Assembly (NCBI RefSeq): GCF_965118895.1
Contig: NZ_CBCPJJ010000004.1
Location: 1 to 64,000, forward strand
Direction of reading: 5' to 3'
Length of the DNA stretch: 64,000 nucleotides
Source: Rahnella inusitata_A
GTDB taxonomy: Bacteria > Pseudomonadota > Gammaproteobacteria > Enterobacterales > Enterobacteriaceae
Shown: one piece after another, positions 16,215-23,995 of the stretch
How positions within the stretch are numbered: position 1 is the first letter of the stretch
Layout: each line of letters begins with the position of its first letter
Translations under genes and position numbers: made by a program
Notes under the pieces: generated by a model
The model's database searches: none
Told to the model about the DNA's origin: nothing
The model's input: only the letters and a program-made list of their open reading frames with translations

Positions 16215-16937
16215 TTAAGAAACGTGCTGCAAGAACTCGCGTAAACGCTCACTCGGTGGGTTATTCACCAGATCCGCCGGTTTGCCGTCTTCCGCAATGC
16301 GGCCTTTATCGATGAAGATCAATCGTGAGGCGACTTTCTCGGCGAAGCCAACTTCGTGAGTCACGATAACCATCGTCATGCCTTCGTCAGCCAGCTGTTT
16401 CATCACGGTCAGTACTTCGTGACGCAGTTCCGGATCAAGCGCCGACGTGGGCTCATCAAACAGCATCAGTTTAGGTTTCACCGCCAGCGCACGGGCAATC
16501 GCCACGCGCTGTTGCTGACCACCGGAAAGCTCAGAAGGGTAGTGATGCGCGCGCTCAGACAGACCGACTTTCGCCAGCAGTTCTTTCGCCAGTTTATTGG
16601 CTTCTTCTTTTGATGCACCACGTACGCGGATCGGGCCGAAGGCCACGTTTTCCAGCGCCGTCATGTGCGGGAAGAGATAGAACTGCTGGAAAACCATGCC
16701 GGCTTCCTGACGGATCAGACGTTCGTCTACTTTCGGGTCATTCACTTTCAGGCCATCAACGATGAGATCGCCTGAGGTGATTTCTTCCAGCTTATTGATG
16801 CAACGCAGCAGTGTAGATTTACCGGAACCTGATGGCCCGATAATAACCACGACTTCACCCTGAGAAATGTTCAGATCGATGTCGTGGAGCACCTGGGTTT
16901 TGCCAAAGTGTTTTGAGACGTTCTTGAATTCAATCAT
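16215..16937 (-). CDS. glnQ: GlnQ, glutamine ABC transporter ATPase
   Basis: 240 aa, the same length as E. coli GlnQ. Walker A GPSGSGKST (34-42), Q-loop VFQQFYLFPH, signature LSGGQQQRVAIARAL, Walker B LMLFDEPTSALD, switch His in VTHE. Couples ATP hydrolysis to glutamine import through GlnP. Overlaps the 3' end of glnP by 4 bp. Last gene of glnHPQ; repeat copy C begins 15 bp beyond its stop. Confidence 0.97.
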   Translation of the reverse strand: MIEFKNVSKHFGKTQVLHDIDLNISQGEVVVIIGPSGSGKSTLLRCINKLEEITSGDLIVDGLKVNDPKVDERLIRQEAGMVFQQFYLFPHMTALENVAFGPIRVRGASKEEANKLAKELLAKVGLSERAHHYPSELSGGQQQRVAIARALAVKPKLMLFDEPTSALDPELRHEVLTVMKQLADEGMTMVIVTHEVGFAEKVASRLIFIDKGRIAEDGKPADLVNNPPSERLREFLQHVS

Positions 16938-17593
16938 ATAATTTTCAGTTTGCGTTCTAAGCGGCGCAGAACAAAGCTCAGAGCCAGCGTGATGATCAGA
17001 TAGATAACGGCAACCGCACTCCAGATTTCCATCGCGCGGAAGTTACCGGCGATGATTTCCTGGCCCTGACGGGTCAGCTCGGCAACACCGATGACGATAA
17101 ACAGCGAGGTATCTTTGATACTCACAATCCACTGGTTACCCAGCGGTGGCAACATGCGGCGCAACGCCAGCGGCATGATGATGTAACGCAGAGTCGCGCG
17201 GCGGGAAAGACCCAGCGCCAGACCGGCTTCGCGGAAACCATTGTGAATGGACAACACCGCGCCACGCGTAATTTCAGCGATGTACGCACCGGAGTTGATC
17301 ATGATGGTAACCACTGCCGCGCTGAAGGGGTCGATACGCAGATCGGGAACCATCATCGGCAGGGCGAAATAGATGAACATTACTTGTACGACGATAGGCG
17401 TACCGCGAATGAGCTCGATGAAGACCAGTGCGATATGGCTGCTTACCCAGCCACCAAAGGCGCGGGCAAAACCCGCAATCACACCGATAATCAGACCACC
17501 AACCAGACCGAGGACCGAGATCCACAATGTCATCTTGGCGCCTTCGAGCAGGATAGGCAGAGCGGGCCAAATTACGCTCCAGTCAAACTGCAT
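16934..17593 (-). CDS. glnP: GlnP, glutamine ABC transporter permease
   Basis: 219 aa, as in E. coli. About five hydrophobic segments; the EAA-type coupling loop is visible (GFREAGLALGLSRRATLRYI). Inner-membrane permease of the high-affinity glutamine transporter, a homodimer working with GlnQ and the periplasmic GlnH. Strong ribosome site CAGGAGAG. Separated from glnH by 106 bp that contain a hairpin, and overlapping glnQ by 4 bp. Confidence 0.97.
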   Translation of the reverse strand: MQFDWSVIWPALPILLEGAKMTLWISVLGLVGGLIIGVIAGFARAFGGWVSSHIALVFIELIRGTPIVVQVMFIYFALPMMVPDLRIDPFSAAVVTIMINSGAYIAEITRGAVLSIHNGFREAGLALGLSRRATLRYIIMPLALRRMLPPLGNQWIVSIKDTSLFIVIGVAELTRQGQEIIAGNFRAMEIWSAVAVIYLIITLALSFVLRRLERKLKII

Positions 17594-17620
17594 GGATTCT
17601 CTCCTGGTAAAACAAAACTG

Positions 17621-17650
17621 CGCCTGAACTGACGATGTCGTACAGGCGCT
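17621..17650 (-). terminator. Hairpin between glnH and glnP (probable attenuator)
   Basis: In the transcript sense GCGCCTG pairs with CAGGCGC around a 16-base loop, followed by AGTTTTGTTTT. A leaky terminator or 3'-end protector here would give more glnH than glnPQ, the usual need for a binding protein. Confidence 0.6.
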
Positions 17651-17699
17651 TTATCTCAAGTCATACATCTATAAAAGGAACGACTTAAATGAGCAACGC

Positions 17700-18443
17700 T
17701 TATTTAGGTTCGGTATCAAACCATTTTTTATAGATTTTTGCGTAAGTACCATTCTCTTTGATGGTTTTCAGCGCGGCGTTGGCTTTCTCACGCAGTTCGC
17801 TGCCCTGCGGGAATGCGATACCGTATTGCTGGCCAGCCAGTGAATCGCCAACCGCTTTGAACTGACCTTTACCAGCAGTTTTGATGAAGTACAGGATATT
17901 CGGGGTGTCATGCATCACCGCATCCGCACGGCCTGTGCCCAGCTCCATGTAGGCGCTGTCGATGTTCGGGAACTGACGCAGATCTTTGGTTTGCACGTTG
18001 GCTTTCATGTAATCAACAGAGCTGGTGCCGCTTTTCACTGCAACCACTTTGCCTTTCAGATCGTTCACGCTTTTGATGGCGTCATTGTTACTTTTAACCA
18101 TCACCATCAGGCCGCTGTTGTAATAGCCGTCAGAGAAGTCGATCGCTTTTTTACGTTCAGGCGTGATGGTGATACCCGCCAGCGCCAGATCGATGTTATG
18201 AGTTTGCAGCGCAGGGATGATGCCGCCGAAGTCCATTGGTTTAAGTTCATAAGAGACTTTCATCTCTTTAGCGACTGCGTCCCACAGGTCGATATCGAAG
18301 CCGACATACTTGTCGCCTTGTTTGAATTCAAACGGTACAAACGCAGTGTCGGTAGCTACGATCAGTTTTTTGTCTGCTGCGTGTGAGCTAACGGCAAAGG
18401 CCAGAGTTAACGCGGCCAGGGAAACTTTTAAGAGTGACTTCAT
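17700..18443 (-). CDS. glnH: GlnH, periplasmic glutamine-binding protein
   Basis: 247 aa (E. coli 248). The start at 18443 is preceded by AAAGGAAA; the further in-frame ATG at 18464 is not needed. Signal peptide to about residue 22 (LAALTLAFAVSSHAA). Ligand-binding residues of GlnH are recognisable: the segment DTAFVPFEF, LAGITITPERKKAIDFS (Gly/Thr/Arg pocket), KSGTSSVDY, and HDTPN (Asp of the pocket). Binds L-glutamine and delivers it to GlnPQ. Transcribed from a sigma-54 promoter with NtrC sites upstream. Confidence 0.97.
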   Translation of the reverse strand: MKSLLKVSLAALTLAFAVSSHAADKKLIVATDTAFVPFEFKQGDKYVGFDIDLWDAVAKEMKVSYELKPMDFGGIIPALQTHNIDLALAGITITPERKKAIDFSDGYYNSGLMVMVKSNNDAIKSVNDLKGKVVAVKSGTSSVDYMKANVQTKDLRQFPNIDSAYMELGTGRADAVMHDTPNILYFIKTAGKGQFKAVGDSLAGQQYGIAFPQGSELREKANAALKTIKENGTYAKIYKKWFDTEPK

Positions 18444-18498
18444 CAGTGAATTTCCTTTGTACATATTATGGGAACGATCTTATGTTACGACGCTTTAA

Positions 18499-18514
18499 TG
18501 CAAAATTTATGCCA
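18499..18514 (-). promoter_or_regulatory. Sigma-54 promoter of glnHPQ
   Basis: Read on the minus strand: TGGCATAAATTTTGCA, with the -24 GG and -12 GC doublets at the required 10-base spacing. This is the equivalent of E. coli glnHp2. The start of transcription is expected near 18489, about 45 bp before the gene. Confidence 0.85.
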
Positions 18515-18852
18515 AAATTGATGAATATTAAAATTCAATGGGTTAAAGGCAGGCTGAACCGTTAAAGCAGTAAATTGAGAGGCTAATGCACTGACGTGGT
18601 GCATTGTTACACTTTGCAATGTTCTCTTGTGGTGCAGCGCTTTATCATTAACCAGATGTTGTGTTTTAAACAATCATTAATTAACAACTACGCTGCGCAA
18701 ATGATAACTCGCTCTAACTTTTTCGGAACGGGAGCAAAACCTGTGCTCAATTTTGAAGCAGATGTTAAGGCGGGGAACCGGATATTCACGGGGGAAATCA
18801 CTTTGGTTGAACCATAATGGTGCAACCCTTTATAAGTAAAACAGAGGGGATA
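18515..18852. other. Remainder of the glnH / ybiI-like gap
   Basis: Apart from the sigma-54 element and the NtrC sites, nothing is recognisable. The stretch 18640-18852 is the 3' flank of the small zinc-finger gene and contains no clear terminator or ORF. Confidence 0.4.
18587..18603. promoter_or_regulatory. NtrC (GlnG) binding site
   Basis: TGCACTGACGTGGTGCA differs from the consensus TGCACC-N5-GGTGCA at one position. It is about 100-115 bp upstream of the predicted sigma-54 start. A second, half-conserved site (GGTGCA at 18631-18636) lies one to two helical turns further. Indicates nitrogen-limitation control. Confidence 0.8.
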
Positions 18853-19119
18853 TTATCGAAGCTGGCTGTCCTTACTGCCGCGACGATTGTAACCCGCGTG
18901 ATCTTGCTGTTTTTTGTCCAGTGCAGCCTGGCAGGTGAGACAATACTGCACGCCCCTGAGCGCCTTTCTGCGTGCTTCTGGAATAGGTTCACCACACTCG
19001 TGGCAAAATTCTGCACTTTCGCCGTGGCCTAATGCCTGACGTGCGCGATCGACCGCATCGTTTACCGTGGAATCAATCTGATCCTGAACTGCGCCATCTT
19101 GCGCCCATCCGCTTGCCAT
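18853..19119 (-). CDS. ybiI: DksA/TraR-type zinc-finger protein (YbiI-like)
   Basis: 88 aa. C4 zinc finger with Cys39-x2-Cys42 and Cys60-x2-Cys63 (FCHECGEPIPEARRKALRG then QYCLTCQ), the hallmark of the DksA/TraR family. The N-terminal part is a short helix, not the long coiled coil of DksA. Length and sequence match E. coli YbiI. Small TraR-like proteins can bind the RNA polymerase secondary channel; that role here is inference. ATG preceded by TCATTATGG with a plausible weak ribosome site (AAGTGAGG). Confidence 0.88.
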   Translation of the reverse strand: MASGWAQDGAVQDQIDSTVNDAVDRARQALGHGESAEFCHECGEPIPEARRKALRGVQYCLTCQAALDKKQQDHAGYNRRGSKDSQLR

Positions 19120-19617
19120 AATGACCTCACTTGATATAAGTCTGATTTATTGAGAAAAACCCAATTTGTTGATATTTCAGCCAGCCAATAAATTTGTCAT
19201 ATACAAATAACTATCTGTTATATAACAAACTATTGAAATCTTCTGACCGCAGAGTAGTCGTTAATTATAGTTGGTTTTTTCCTGGCCTTTCGACTCAACT
19301 CGACAGCCAGCAATCAGCAGGCGAAACGCCATGTCATTCCTTCGGGTATGGGCAAATCCGGCCACGTGGGACGAAAGATTTCCACGACGCTGGCGTTTAC
19401 CGGTACCCCAGGTTTCTTTATTCATCCCGCTGAAGCCCTTCACGGCGATGTGGCTGGACGGGTTCGAATCTTCGACTAAAAACATTGCGCACCGTGATCC
19501 ATAAAGTGAGAGTTGAGGCATGGAAACAAAAAAAGCCAGTCGCTTTCGCCACTGGCCTTTTTTTAGCATTGACCCGTTGTTATGCCGCAGATTTCAACTG
19601 CGGCAATCGAGTCCTGA
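19120..19617. other. Gap between ybiI-like gene and dps, with unexplained GC-rich island
   Basis: Bases 19120-19270 are AT-rich and empty. Bases 19265-19520 form a GC-richer island that is open on both strands (102 codons minus from 19569, 78 codons plus from 19271). Neither frame has a convincing ribosome site or a family I can name; the island contains GGGTTCGAATC at 19459, which resembles a tRNA T-loop but lacks the pairing arms. I suspect a remnant of a mobile element. The dps terminator lies at 19527-19564. Confidence 0.35.
19527..19564. terminator. dps terminator
   Basis: GCCAGT / ACTGGC stem (19535-19540 with 19551-19556) around GGCGAAAGCG, flanked by an A-run on one side and a T-run on the other; for dps (minus strand) the hairpin ends in seven U. 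A further hairpin TGCCGCAG / CTGCGGCA lies nearer the gene at 19580-19603. Confidence 0.85.
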
Positions 19618-20121
19618 TTACTCGATATTGGATTCGATGAACCACAGGAATTTATCCAGATCGCGGGATGCGGCGGTGAATATATCTGCGGTGTCTTCAT
19701 CTTCCACTTCGCCGATCGCTTTACGCGTATCATTCGCGACCACGGCGTAACGTTCTGCCAGTGCTTTCAGGTGTTCCTGCACGGTATGAATGTTAGTCGG
19801 GTAACTTTTCAGTGGCGTTTTATCGTTAACCACCTGCACGGTACCCAGCGCAACGCCGCCTAACTGCACGACACGTTCTGCGATAGTGTCCTGATGCTCA
19901 GTGATCGCAGTACGGAATCCATCCAGCATTTCATGTACGCCGATGAAGTTAGCGCCACGCATGTTCCAGTGCGCCTGCTTGGTGATCAGCGACAGATCGA
20001 TAAACTCAGTTACCAGACGGTTCAACACTTTGATCGTATCCAGTTTTACACTTTCATCTACATCGTTGCGTGTATAAATGAGTTCAGAAGATTTCGTTTT
20101 GACCAGTTTGGCTGTACTCAT
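19618..20121 (-). CDS. dps: Dps, DNA-binding ferritin-like protein
   Basis: 167 aa, as in E. coli. The start at 20121 has AGAGGATAT upstream. The lysine-rich N-terminus MSTAKLVKTKSSELIYTRND is the DNA-binding tail. Ferroxidase residues are in TKQAHWNMRGANFIGVHEMLDGF (His/Asp/Glu at the dimer interface). Forms dodecamers that condense DNA and oxidise Fe2+ with H2O2 in stationary phase and under oxidative stress. A sigma-S-like -10 element CTATACT lies 57 bp upstream. Confidence 0.97.
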   Translation of the reverse strand: MSTAKLVKTKSSELIYTRNDVDESVKLDTIKVLNRLVTEFIDLSLITKQAHWNMRGANFIGVHEMLDGFRTAITEHQDTIAERVVQLGGVALGTVQVVNDKTPLKSYPTNIHTVQEHLKALAERYAVVANDTRKAIGEVEDEDTADIFTAASRDLDKFLWFIESNIE

Positions 20122-20177
20122 AATAGATATCCTCTTCATTGAGTTGTTATAAATGACTTTGTTTCGTAACTGGATCC

Positions 20178-20184
20178 AGTATAG
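20178..20184 (-). promoter_or_regulatory. dps promoter -10 element (sigma-S type)
   Basis: On the minus strand the sequence is TAGCTATACTGG, containing CTATACT, the extended -10 favoured by sigma-S and present in the E. coli dps promoter. No good -35 hexamer is seen, which is usual for such promoters. Confidence 0.6.
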
Positions 20185-20528
20185 CTATAAATCTCAGTTT
20201 TGCAGGAAAGTCGTTCCTATCGTTCTGATAGCGTGTGCCAAATAATGCATCACGGACAGTTGTAATAAACCTATCACGCTGATTTTAAAGGTGGATAGGA
20301 ATATTCCTGAAGGGAGGAAAATATTCTAGCGCAATCAGTATGAAATATTTAAGAATGTTACATGACGTGTGGGGATATATATTTCTGAAGTACGGTTAAG
20401 AGAATGAGAAATATTAACACCTGCGAATGATTATTTGCCCCATAATATCCAGCCTTATCAATAATCAACGGAGGAAATATTCCCCGCCGTTGATTATTGA
20501 TGAAATTGACTGACTTAAATTTCTACTG
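20185..20528. other. Upstream region of dps / 3' flank of anti-sigma gene
   Basis: AT-rich, no gene. A possible hairpin for the anti-sigma gene is formed by CAATAATCAACGG / CCGTTGATTATTG (20457-20470 with 20485-20498), a perfect long stem around AGGAAATATTCCCCG that would end the minus-strand operon. OxyR or IHF sites for dps may lie here but I cannot define them by eye. Confidence 0.5.
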
Positions 20529-21206
20529 TCAGAGTGCCAGAGCCCCGCTGTAGAGTACCGCGCCGGTCGGGTGACCGATCGGAGAGCCACCGTGCGGTTC
20601 AACACTGATCGCCAGCGTAAAGCCGGGATCCGGCATTTTGGCGGCCAGCGTGAGCTGTGTCGGTTGCTGAGTATTGAGTAACCCGAGCGATTGCGGTTTG
20701 CCCCCCGGAGCAATAGCCCAGAGTTCAAGGCTGCGGTCTGCCGCCACGCGTTGGGCATTCAGCGGCGTCAGCATCAGGCTGCGCGTGCTCATGTCAGCGC
20801 TTACCACCCATTGCCCGCCCTGAGCACCGGTGCTGCTGGCAAGTATGGCTACCGGCAGTGGCGCGGCAGGTTGCACCAGCAGACGCGGGATCAGCAGCAA
20901 TGCTGCAAGACCTGCGGCCAGCGCCCAGCCGAGATAACCGCGAACGTGCGTTTTCGGTGTTACCGTGCGTTTAACCGGTTGGAGATCCAGATTATGCCGG
21001 ATGCGTTTCCACACCGAGGCTGGGGGGATCACCGGGACAATCTGGTTATCCAGCTGAGTGAAGGCTTCCTGCCAGCGGGCCACTTCGGCCGCCAGTTCAG
21101 GGTCGTCACGCATTTTTTGCTCGAACTGAATTTTTGCTGCGCCGCGCAAGGTGCCGAGCGCATATTCAGCCGCGAGTGCAGCATGATAATGGCTTCTGCT
21201 TTTCAT
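20529..21206 (-). CDS. Anti-sigma factor, RskA/ChrR-like
   Basis: 225 aa. N-terminal cytosolic anti-sigma domain (about 1-85) beginning YHAALAAEYALGTLRGAA, a single membrane span around residues 91-110 (WALAAGLAALLLIPRLLV), then a periplasmic anti-sigma-K domain with LELWAIAPGGKPQSLGLL and VSVEPHGGSP-type blocks. It overlaps the sigma gene by 4 bp, the classic arrangement of an ECF sigma factor and its membrane anti-sigma. Expected to hold the sigma factor until an extracytoplasmic signal triggers proteolysis or release. Confidence 0.9.
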   Translation of the reverse strand: MKSRSHYHAALAAEYALGTLRGAAKIQFEQKMRDDPELAAEVARWQEAFTQLDNQIVPVIPPASVWKRIRHNLDLQPVKRTVTPKTHVRGYLGWALAAGLAALLLIPRLLVQPAAPLPVAILASSTGAQGGQWVVSADMSTRSLMLTPLNAQRVAADRSLELWAIAPGGKPQSLGLLNTQQPTQLTLAAKMPDPGFTLAISVEPHGGSPIGHPTGAVLYSGALAL

Positions 21207-21784
21207 AATCCGACGCAGCTCTTTAAGTGTTCCAGGGCGCGACGGATCCAGCTTTTGATCGTCCCCAGGGGTTGTTGTAAATGAGATGAGACCTCGCCAT
21301 GAGACAGACCCTGATAATAGGCCAGGATCAGGCTTTGTCTTTGTTCTGCGGGAAGGTGCGCCAGACAGTTGGCCAGAATTTTGGCATCGCTGTCCTGCTG
21401 CAAACGCTCCAGGGGCTCATCACTTTGTTCGACGTAACGGTCCGCCACGCTGTCGTCCAGTTCGTCTGTCTGGTTGTCGCGTCCGCGCATCCAGTCGATG
21501 GCGCGGTTGCGGACAATGTGGGTGAGCCAGGTCATCGGGGAACTGAGGGCGGGGTTGTAAGACGCCGCCCGGTTCCACGCGGTGATGTAGCTGTCGTGCA
21601 ATACTTCTTCCGCCCAGGCGTGCCGCCGCAGCATACGTAATGCGACGGCGAAAAGCCTCGGGGAGGTCAAACGGTAAAGCTGTTCGAATGCCTGACGGTC
21701 GCCAACGGCCATGGCGCTCATTAGCTCACGCTGTACTTCCAGCGCTTTATCTGGTGCTGGCGTATTTAACAAAGGGTCATGCAT
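21203..21784 (-). CDS. ECF RNA polymerase sigma factor, SigK-like (ECF19 type)
   Basis: 193 aa with sigma region 2 (DRQAFEQLYRLTSPRLFAVA to TWLTHIVRNRAIDWMRGR, about 29-105) and region 4 (LAHLPAEQRQSLILAYYQGL with the HTH GTIKSWIRRALEHLK, about 136-188). Located between a fasciclin-domain gene upstream (64 bp away) and its anti-sigma gene downstream (4-bp overlap). By analogy with mycobacterial SigK-RskA, which controls the fasciclin proteins MPT70/MPT83, it probably transcribes its own operon; see the candidate promoter at 22463-22491. Confidence 0.9.
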   Translation of the reverse strand: MHDPLLNTPAPDKALEVQRELMSAMAVGDRQAFEQLYRLTSPRLFAVALRMLRRHAWAEEVLHDSYITAWNRAASYNPALSSPMTWLTHIVRNRAIDWMRGRDNQTDELDDSVADRYVEQSDEPLERLQQDSDAKILANCLAHLPAEQRQSLILAYYQGLSHGEVSSHLQQPLGTIKSWIRRALEHLKSCVGL

Positions 21785-21848
21785 TCGCCCGTCCTGACTG
21801 TCTGAGATGCTGTTTCATAAGGAAATCCAGCTCTCAGTATAGTCGGTA

Positions 21849-22412
21849 TTATTTAGGCATCAGGACGGTATCGATAACATCGATCACACCGTTCTTCTGC
21901 TGAACGTCATAAGTGCTGATATTGGCGATATTGCCTTTGCCATCTTTGAGCTGAATATTGTGCGGGCCGTTGTTCATAATCCACAGCGGCTGGCCGTTAA
22001 CGGTTTTCAGCTCTGCGGCGCCGTTGCCTTTTTTCAGCAGTTTTTCCAGGTCCTTCATTTCATACTTACCCGCCACCACGTGGTAGGTCAGGATGCTGGT
22101 CAGCGTGGCTTTGTTTTCTGGTTTCACCAGATTATCGACGGTGCCGGCGGGCAGTTTGGCAAACGCGGCGTTAGTTGGCGCAAACACGGTGAACGGGCCT
22201 TTGCTTTGCAACGTATCCACCAGACCGGCAGCTTTCACTGCGGCGACCAGCGTGGTGTGGTCTTTAGAATTCAGGGCATTTTCTACGATATTTTTGGACG
22301 GATACATCTCAGCGCCACCCACCATGGTGGTGTTTTGCGACATCATTGCAGCCATTGACGCGGTGCTCAGCAGAAGAGATGCACAGATTGCGGTACGGAG
22401 TAATGTTTTCAT
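21849..22412 (-). CDS. Secreted fasciclin (FAS1) domain protein
   Basis: 187 aa. Signal peptide to about residue 22 (AICASLLLSTASMAA). One FAS1 domain: NIVENALNSKDHTTLVAAV (start), GPFTVFAPTNAAFAKLP (H1 box), ILTYHVVAGKY (H2 box), and the C-terminal GVIDVIDTVLMP. FAS1 domains mediate adhesion or protein interaction outside the cytoplasm; the partner is unknown. First gene of a predicted three-gene operon with the ECF sigma and anti-sigma genes. Ribosome site GAAGGA. Confidence 0.9.
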   Translation of the reverse strand: MKTLLRTAICASLLLSTASMAAMMSQNTTMVGGAEMYPSKNIVENALNSKDHTTLVAAVKAAGLVDTLQSKGPFTVFAPTNAAFAKLPAGTVDNLVKPENKATLTSILTYHVVAGKYEMKDLEKLLKKGNGAAELKTVNGQPLWIMNNGPHNIQLKDGKGNIANISTYDVQQKNGVIDVIDTVLMPK

Positions 22413-22462
22413 GATGGTGTCCTTCGTATGTTGAGTAGGTAAGGTCTTGCCTCACATCAGTA

Positions 22463-22491
22463 CATACGAATGACTCCCTGCTTTTGGATGC
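22463..22491 (-). promoter_or_regulatory. Candidate ECF-sigma promoter of the fasciclin operon
   Basis: Minus strand: GCATCC (22486-22491), 17 bases, CGTATG (22463-22468). This resembles the mycobacterial SigK -35 (CCATCC) with a CGT-type ECF -10. A 9-bp inverted repeat ACATACGAA (22462-22470) / TTCGTATGT (22423-22431) overlaps it and could be an additional site. Predicted by eye only. Confidence 0.45.
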
Positions 22492-22553
22492 AGGAAATGA
22501 TGAAAATAAGTGAAATAAGCGAAAGTAATTTTTAGTGGCTTGATTAAAAAGGA

Positions 22554-22583
22554 AAAAACCACGCGGTGAATCGTGGTTTTTTT
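22554..22583 (-). terminator. rhtA terminator
   Basis: AACCACG / CGTGGTT stem (22557-22563 with 22572-22578) flanked by A-run and T-run, so it can act in both directions; it lies 18 bp beyond the rhtA stop. Confidence 0.85.
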
Positions 22584-22600
22584 GTGCAGGGTGATGAATG

Positions 22601-23575
22601 CTATTTACCCGACGGATTATTCCCCGGTACGTCCACCGTTTCGATTTTGGTTTTACGCTGGAGGGTCAGCGTCGAACCCGCCGACGCCGCAATAATTGCC
22701 GCCAGACCGAGCCATTGATAAGCCGTCAGAAATTCCCCTAAGAAGATTATCCCGGAAAGCGCGGCCATTGCCGGTTCCATGCTCATCAGCGTTCCGAAGG
22801 TTTTGGCGGGCAGCTTGGTCAGCGCCATCATCTCGAGTGAATAAGGAATGGCGGAGGTGAGCAGGGCGATAAGCAACCCCAGCGGCAGGATTTCCCAGGT
22901 AAAGATAGAGGTATGCGCCTGCGCGACGCCAATCGGGAAGAAGATAATCGCGGCGATCACCGAGCCCATCGCCGCCGTCCCAGGCCCGTAGCTGCTACCT
23001 GCACGCTGTCCGGCAAGGATATAGATGGCCCAGCAGGCACCGGCGATCAGCGCAAAGCAGGCACCTTTGAGATCCACACCGCCCGCGCTTTGGCCAAGTG
23101 GCAGCAGGAACAATAATCCGGCCACGGCCAGCGCCACCCAGACGAAATCTACCGGACGGCGTGATGAGAACATCGCGACGGCCAGCGGCCCGGTAAACTC
23201 CAGCGCAACGGCAATGCCGAGCGGCACGGTGCGCAACGCCAGATAGAAACTGTAGTTCATGCAACCGAGCGCCAGTCCGTACATCAGCAGGGCGCGAAAA
23301 TTGCCGCCGCGCATTTTAAAGCGCCACGGGCGGAAATAAAGCAGCAACAGAATAGAGCCAAGGCCCAGACGCAGCGCCGTCACGCCCTGAGGCCCGACGA
23401 CCGGAAACAAGGTTTTCGCCAGTGAAGCACCGCCCTGTAGTGAGAGCATAGCGATGAGGAGCAACAGAATCGCAACCAGAGGAGAGGCTTTTTTAGGTAA
23501 AGCCGGCAACGGCGGGCTGTTGTTATGTTCATCAGCGGGCAGAGCGATCTGCGGCTTTTTATCAGACTGTGTCAT
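22601..23575 (-). CDS. rhtA: RhtA, threonine/homoserine exporter (EamA/DMT family)
   Basis: 324 aa; E. coli RhtA has 295. The extra length is a hydrophilic N-terminus of about 34 residues before the first membrane span. The ATG at 23575 has AAAGG upstream. Ten predicted spans in two EamA repeats; blocks VPLGIAVALEFTGPLAVA, SSRRPVDFVWV, GACWAIYILAGQRAG and TFGTLMSMEPA are shared with E. coli RhtA. Exports threonine, homoserine and related amino acids. Divergent from ompX and near dps and glnHPQ, as in E. coli. Confidence 0.95.
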   Translation of the reverse strand: MTQSDKKPQIALPADEHNNSPPLPALPKKASPLVAILLLLIAMLSLQGGASLAKTLFPVVGPQGVTALRLGLGSILLLLYFRPWRFKMRGGNFRALLMYGLALGCMNYSFYLALRTVPLGIAVALEFTGPLAVAMFSSRRPVDFVWVALAVAGLLFLLPLGQSAGGVDLKGACFALIAGACWAIYILAGQRAGSSYGPGTAAMGSVIAAIIFFPIGVAQAHTSIFTWEILPLGLLIALLTSAIPYSLEMMALTKLPAKTFGTLMSMEPAMAALSGIIFLGEFLTAYQWLGLAAIIAASAGSTLTLQRKTKIETVDVPGNNPSGK

Positions 23576-23995
23576 CCATTGCGCCTTTTTAGGTGATCCA
23601 TTTAATCGAAAATCTTCAGATTTATAGTTTTGAAAAGAAAGGTAAAGCACAGTCAGTGTAGAGGGAAATGGGGGAAGAAAAAATCAGTGAAAAAAGTTTT
23701 TTTCGGAGTGAGAGTTTTCGAAAAAAATCTTAAAATTTCGGAAATGTTGCAAAAAGATGTCGATTTTTTGCCCAAAATTTTAGGAATTATCTGCTAATCT
23801 CAAAAAGTTCAATAAGTTTTTCTTATAGTTTTGGTGACGAAAATCACAATAAAATTAATAAGATATACCCTGTTGGAAACTTTATGTTACACGATAGAGT
23901 GCTTTGGACATCTATATTAAGGCAGAGTTTCACGCTGGTTTTTGTTATATTTTCAAACGTGAAGGTTACTTTGGTTTCCCATTTTGAGGTGGTTT
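23576..23995. other. Divergent rhtA-ompX intergenic region
   Basis: About 420 bp, very AT-rich with long A and T tracts between 23690 and 23860 (bent-DNA character, likely H-NS or IHF target; inference). Contains the promoters of both genes. I see no conserved ORF; a short open frame from 23884 overlaps ompX out of frame and is rejected. Confidence 0.5.

Noticed and set aside
19455..19475. Possible tRNA 3' half (GGGTTCGAATC)
   Set aside because: The flanking bases do not form T-arm or acceptor stems; only the loop sequence agrees.
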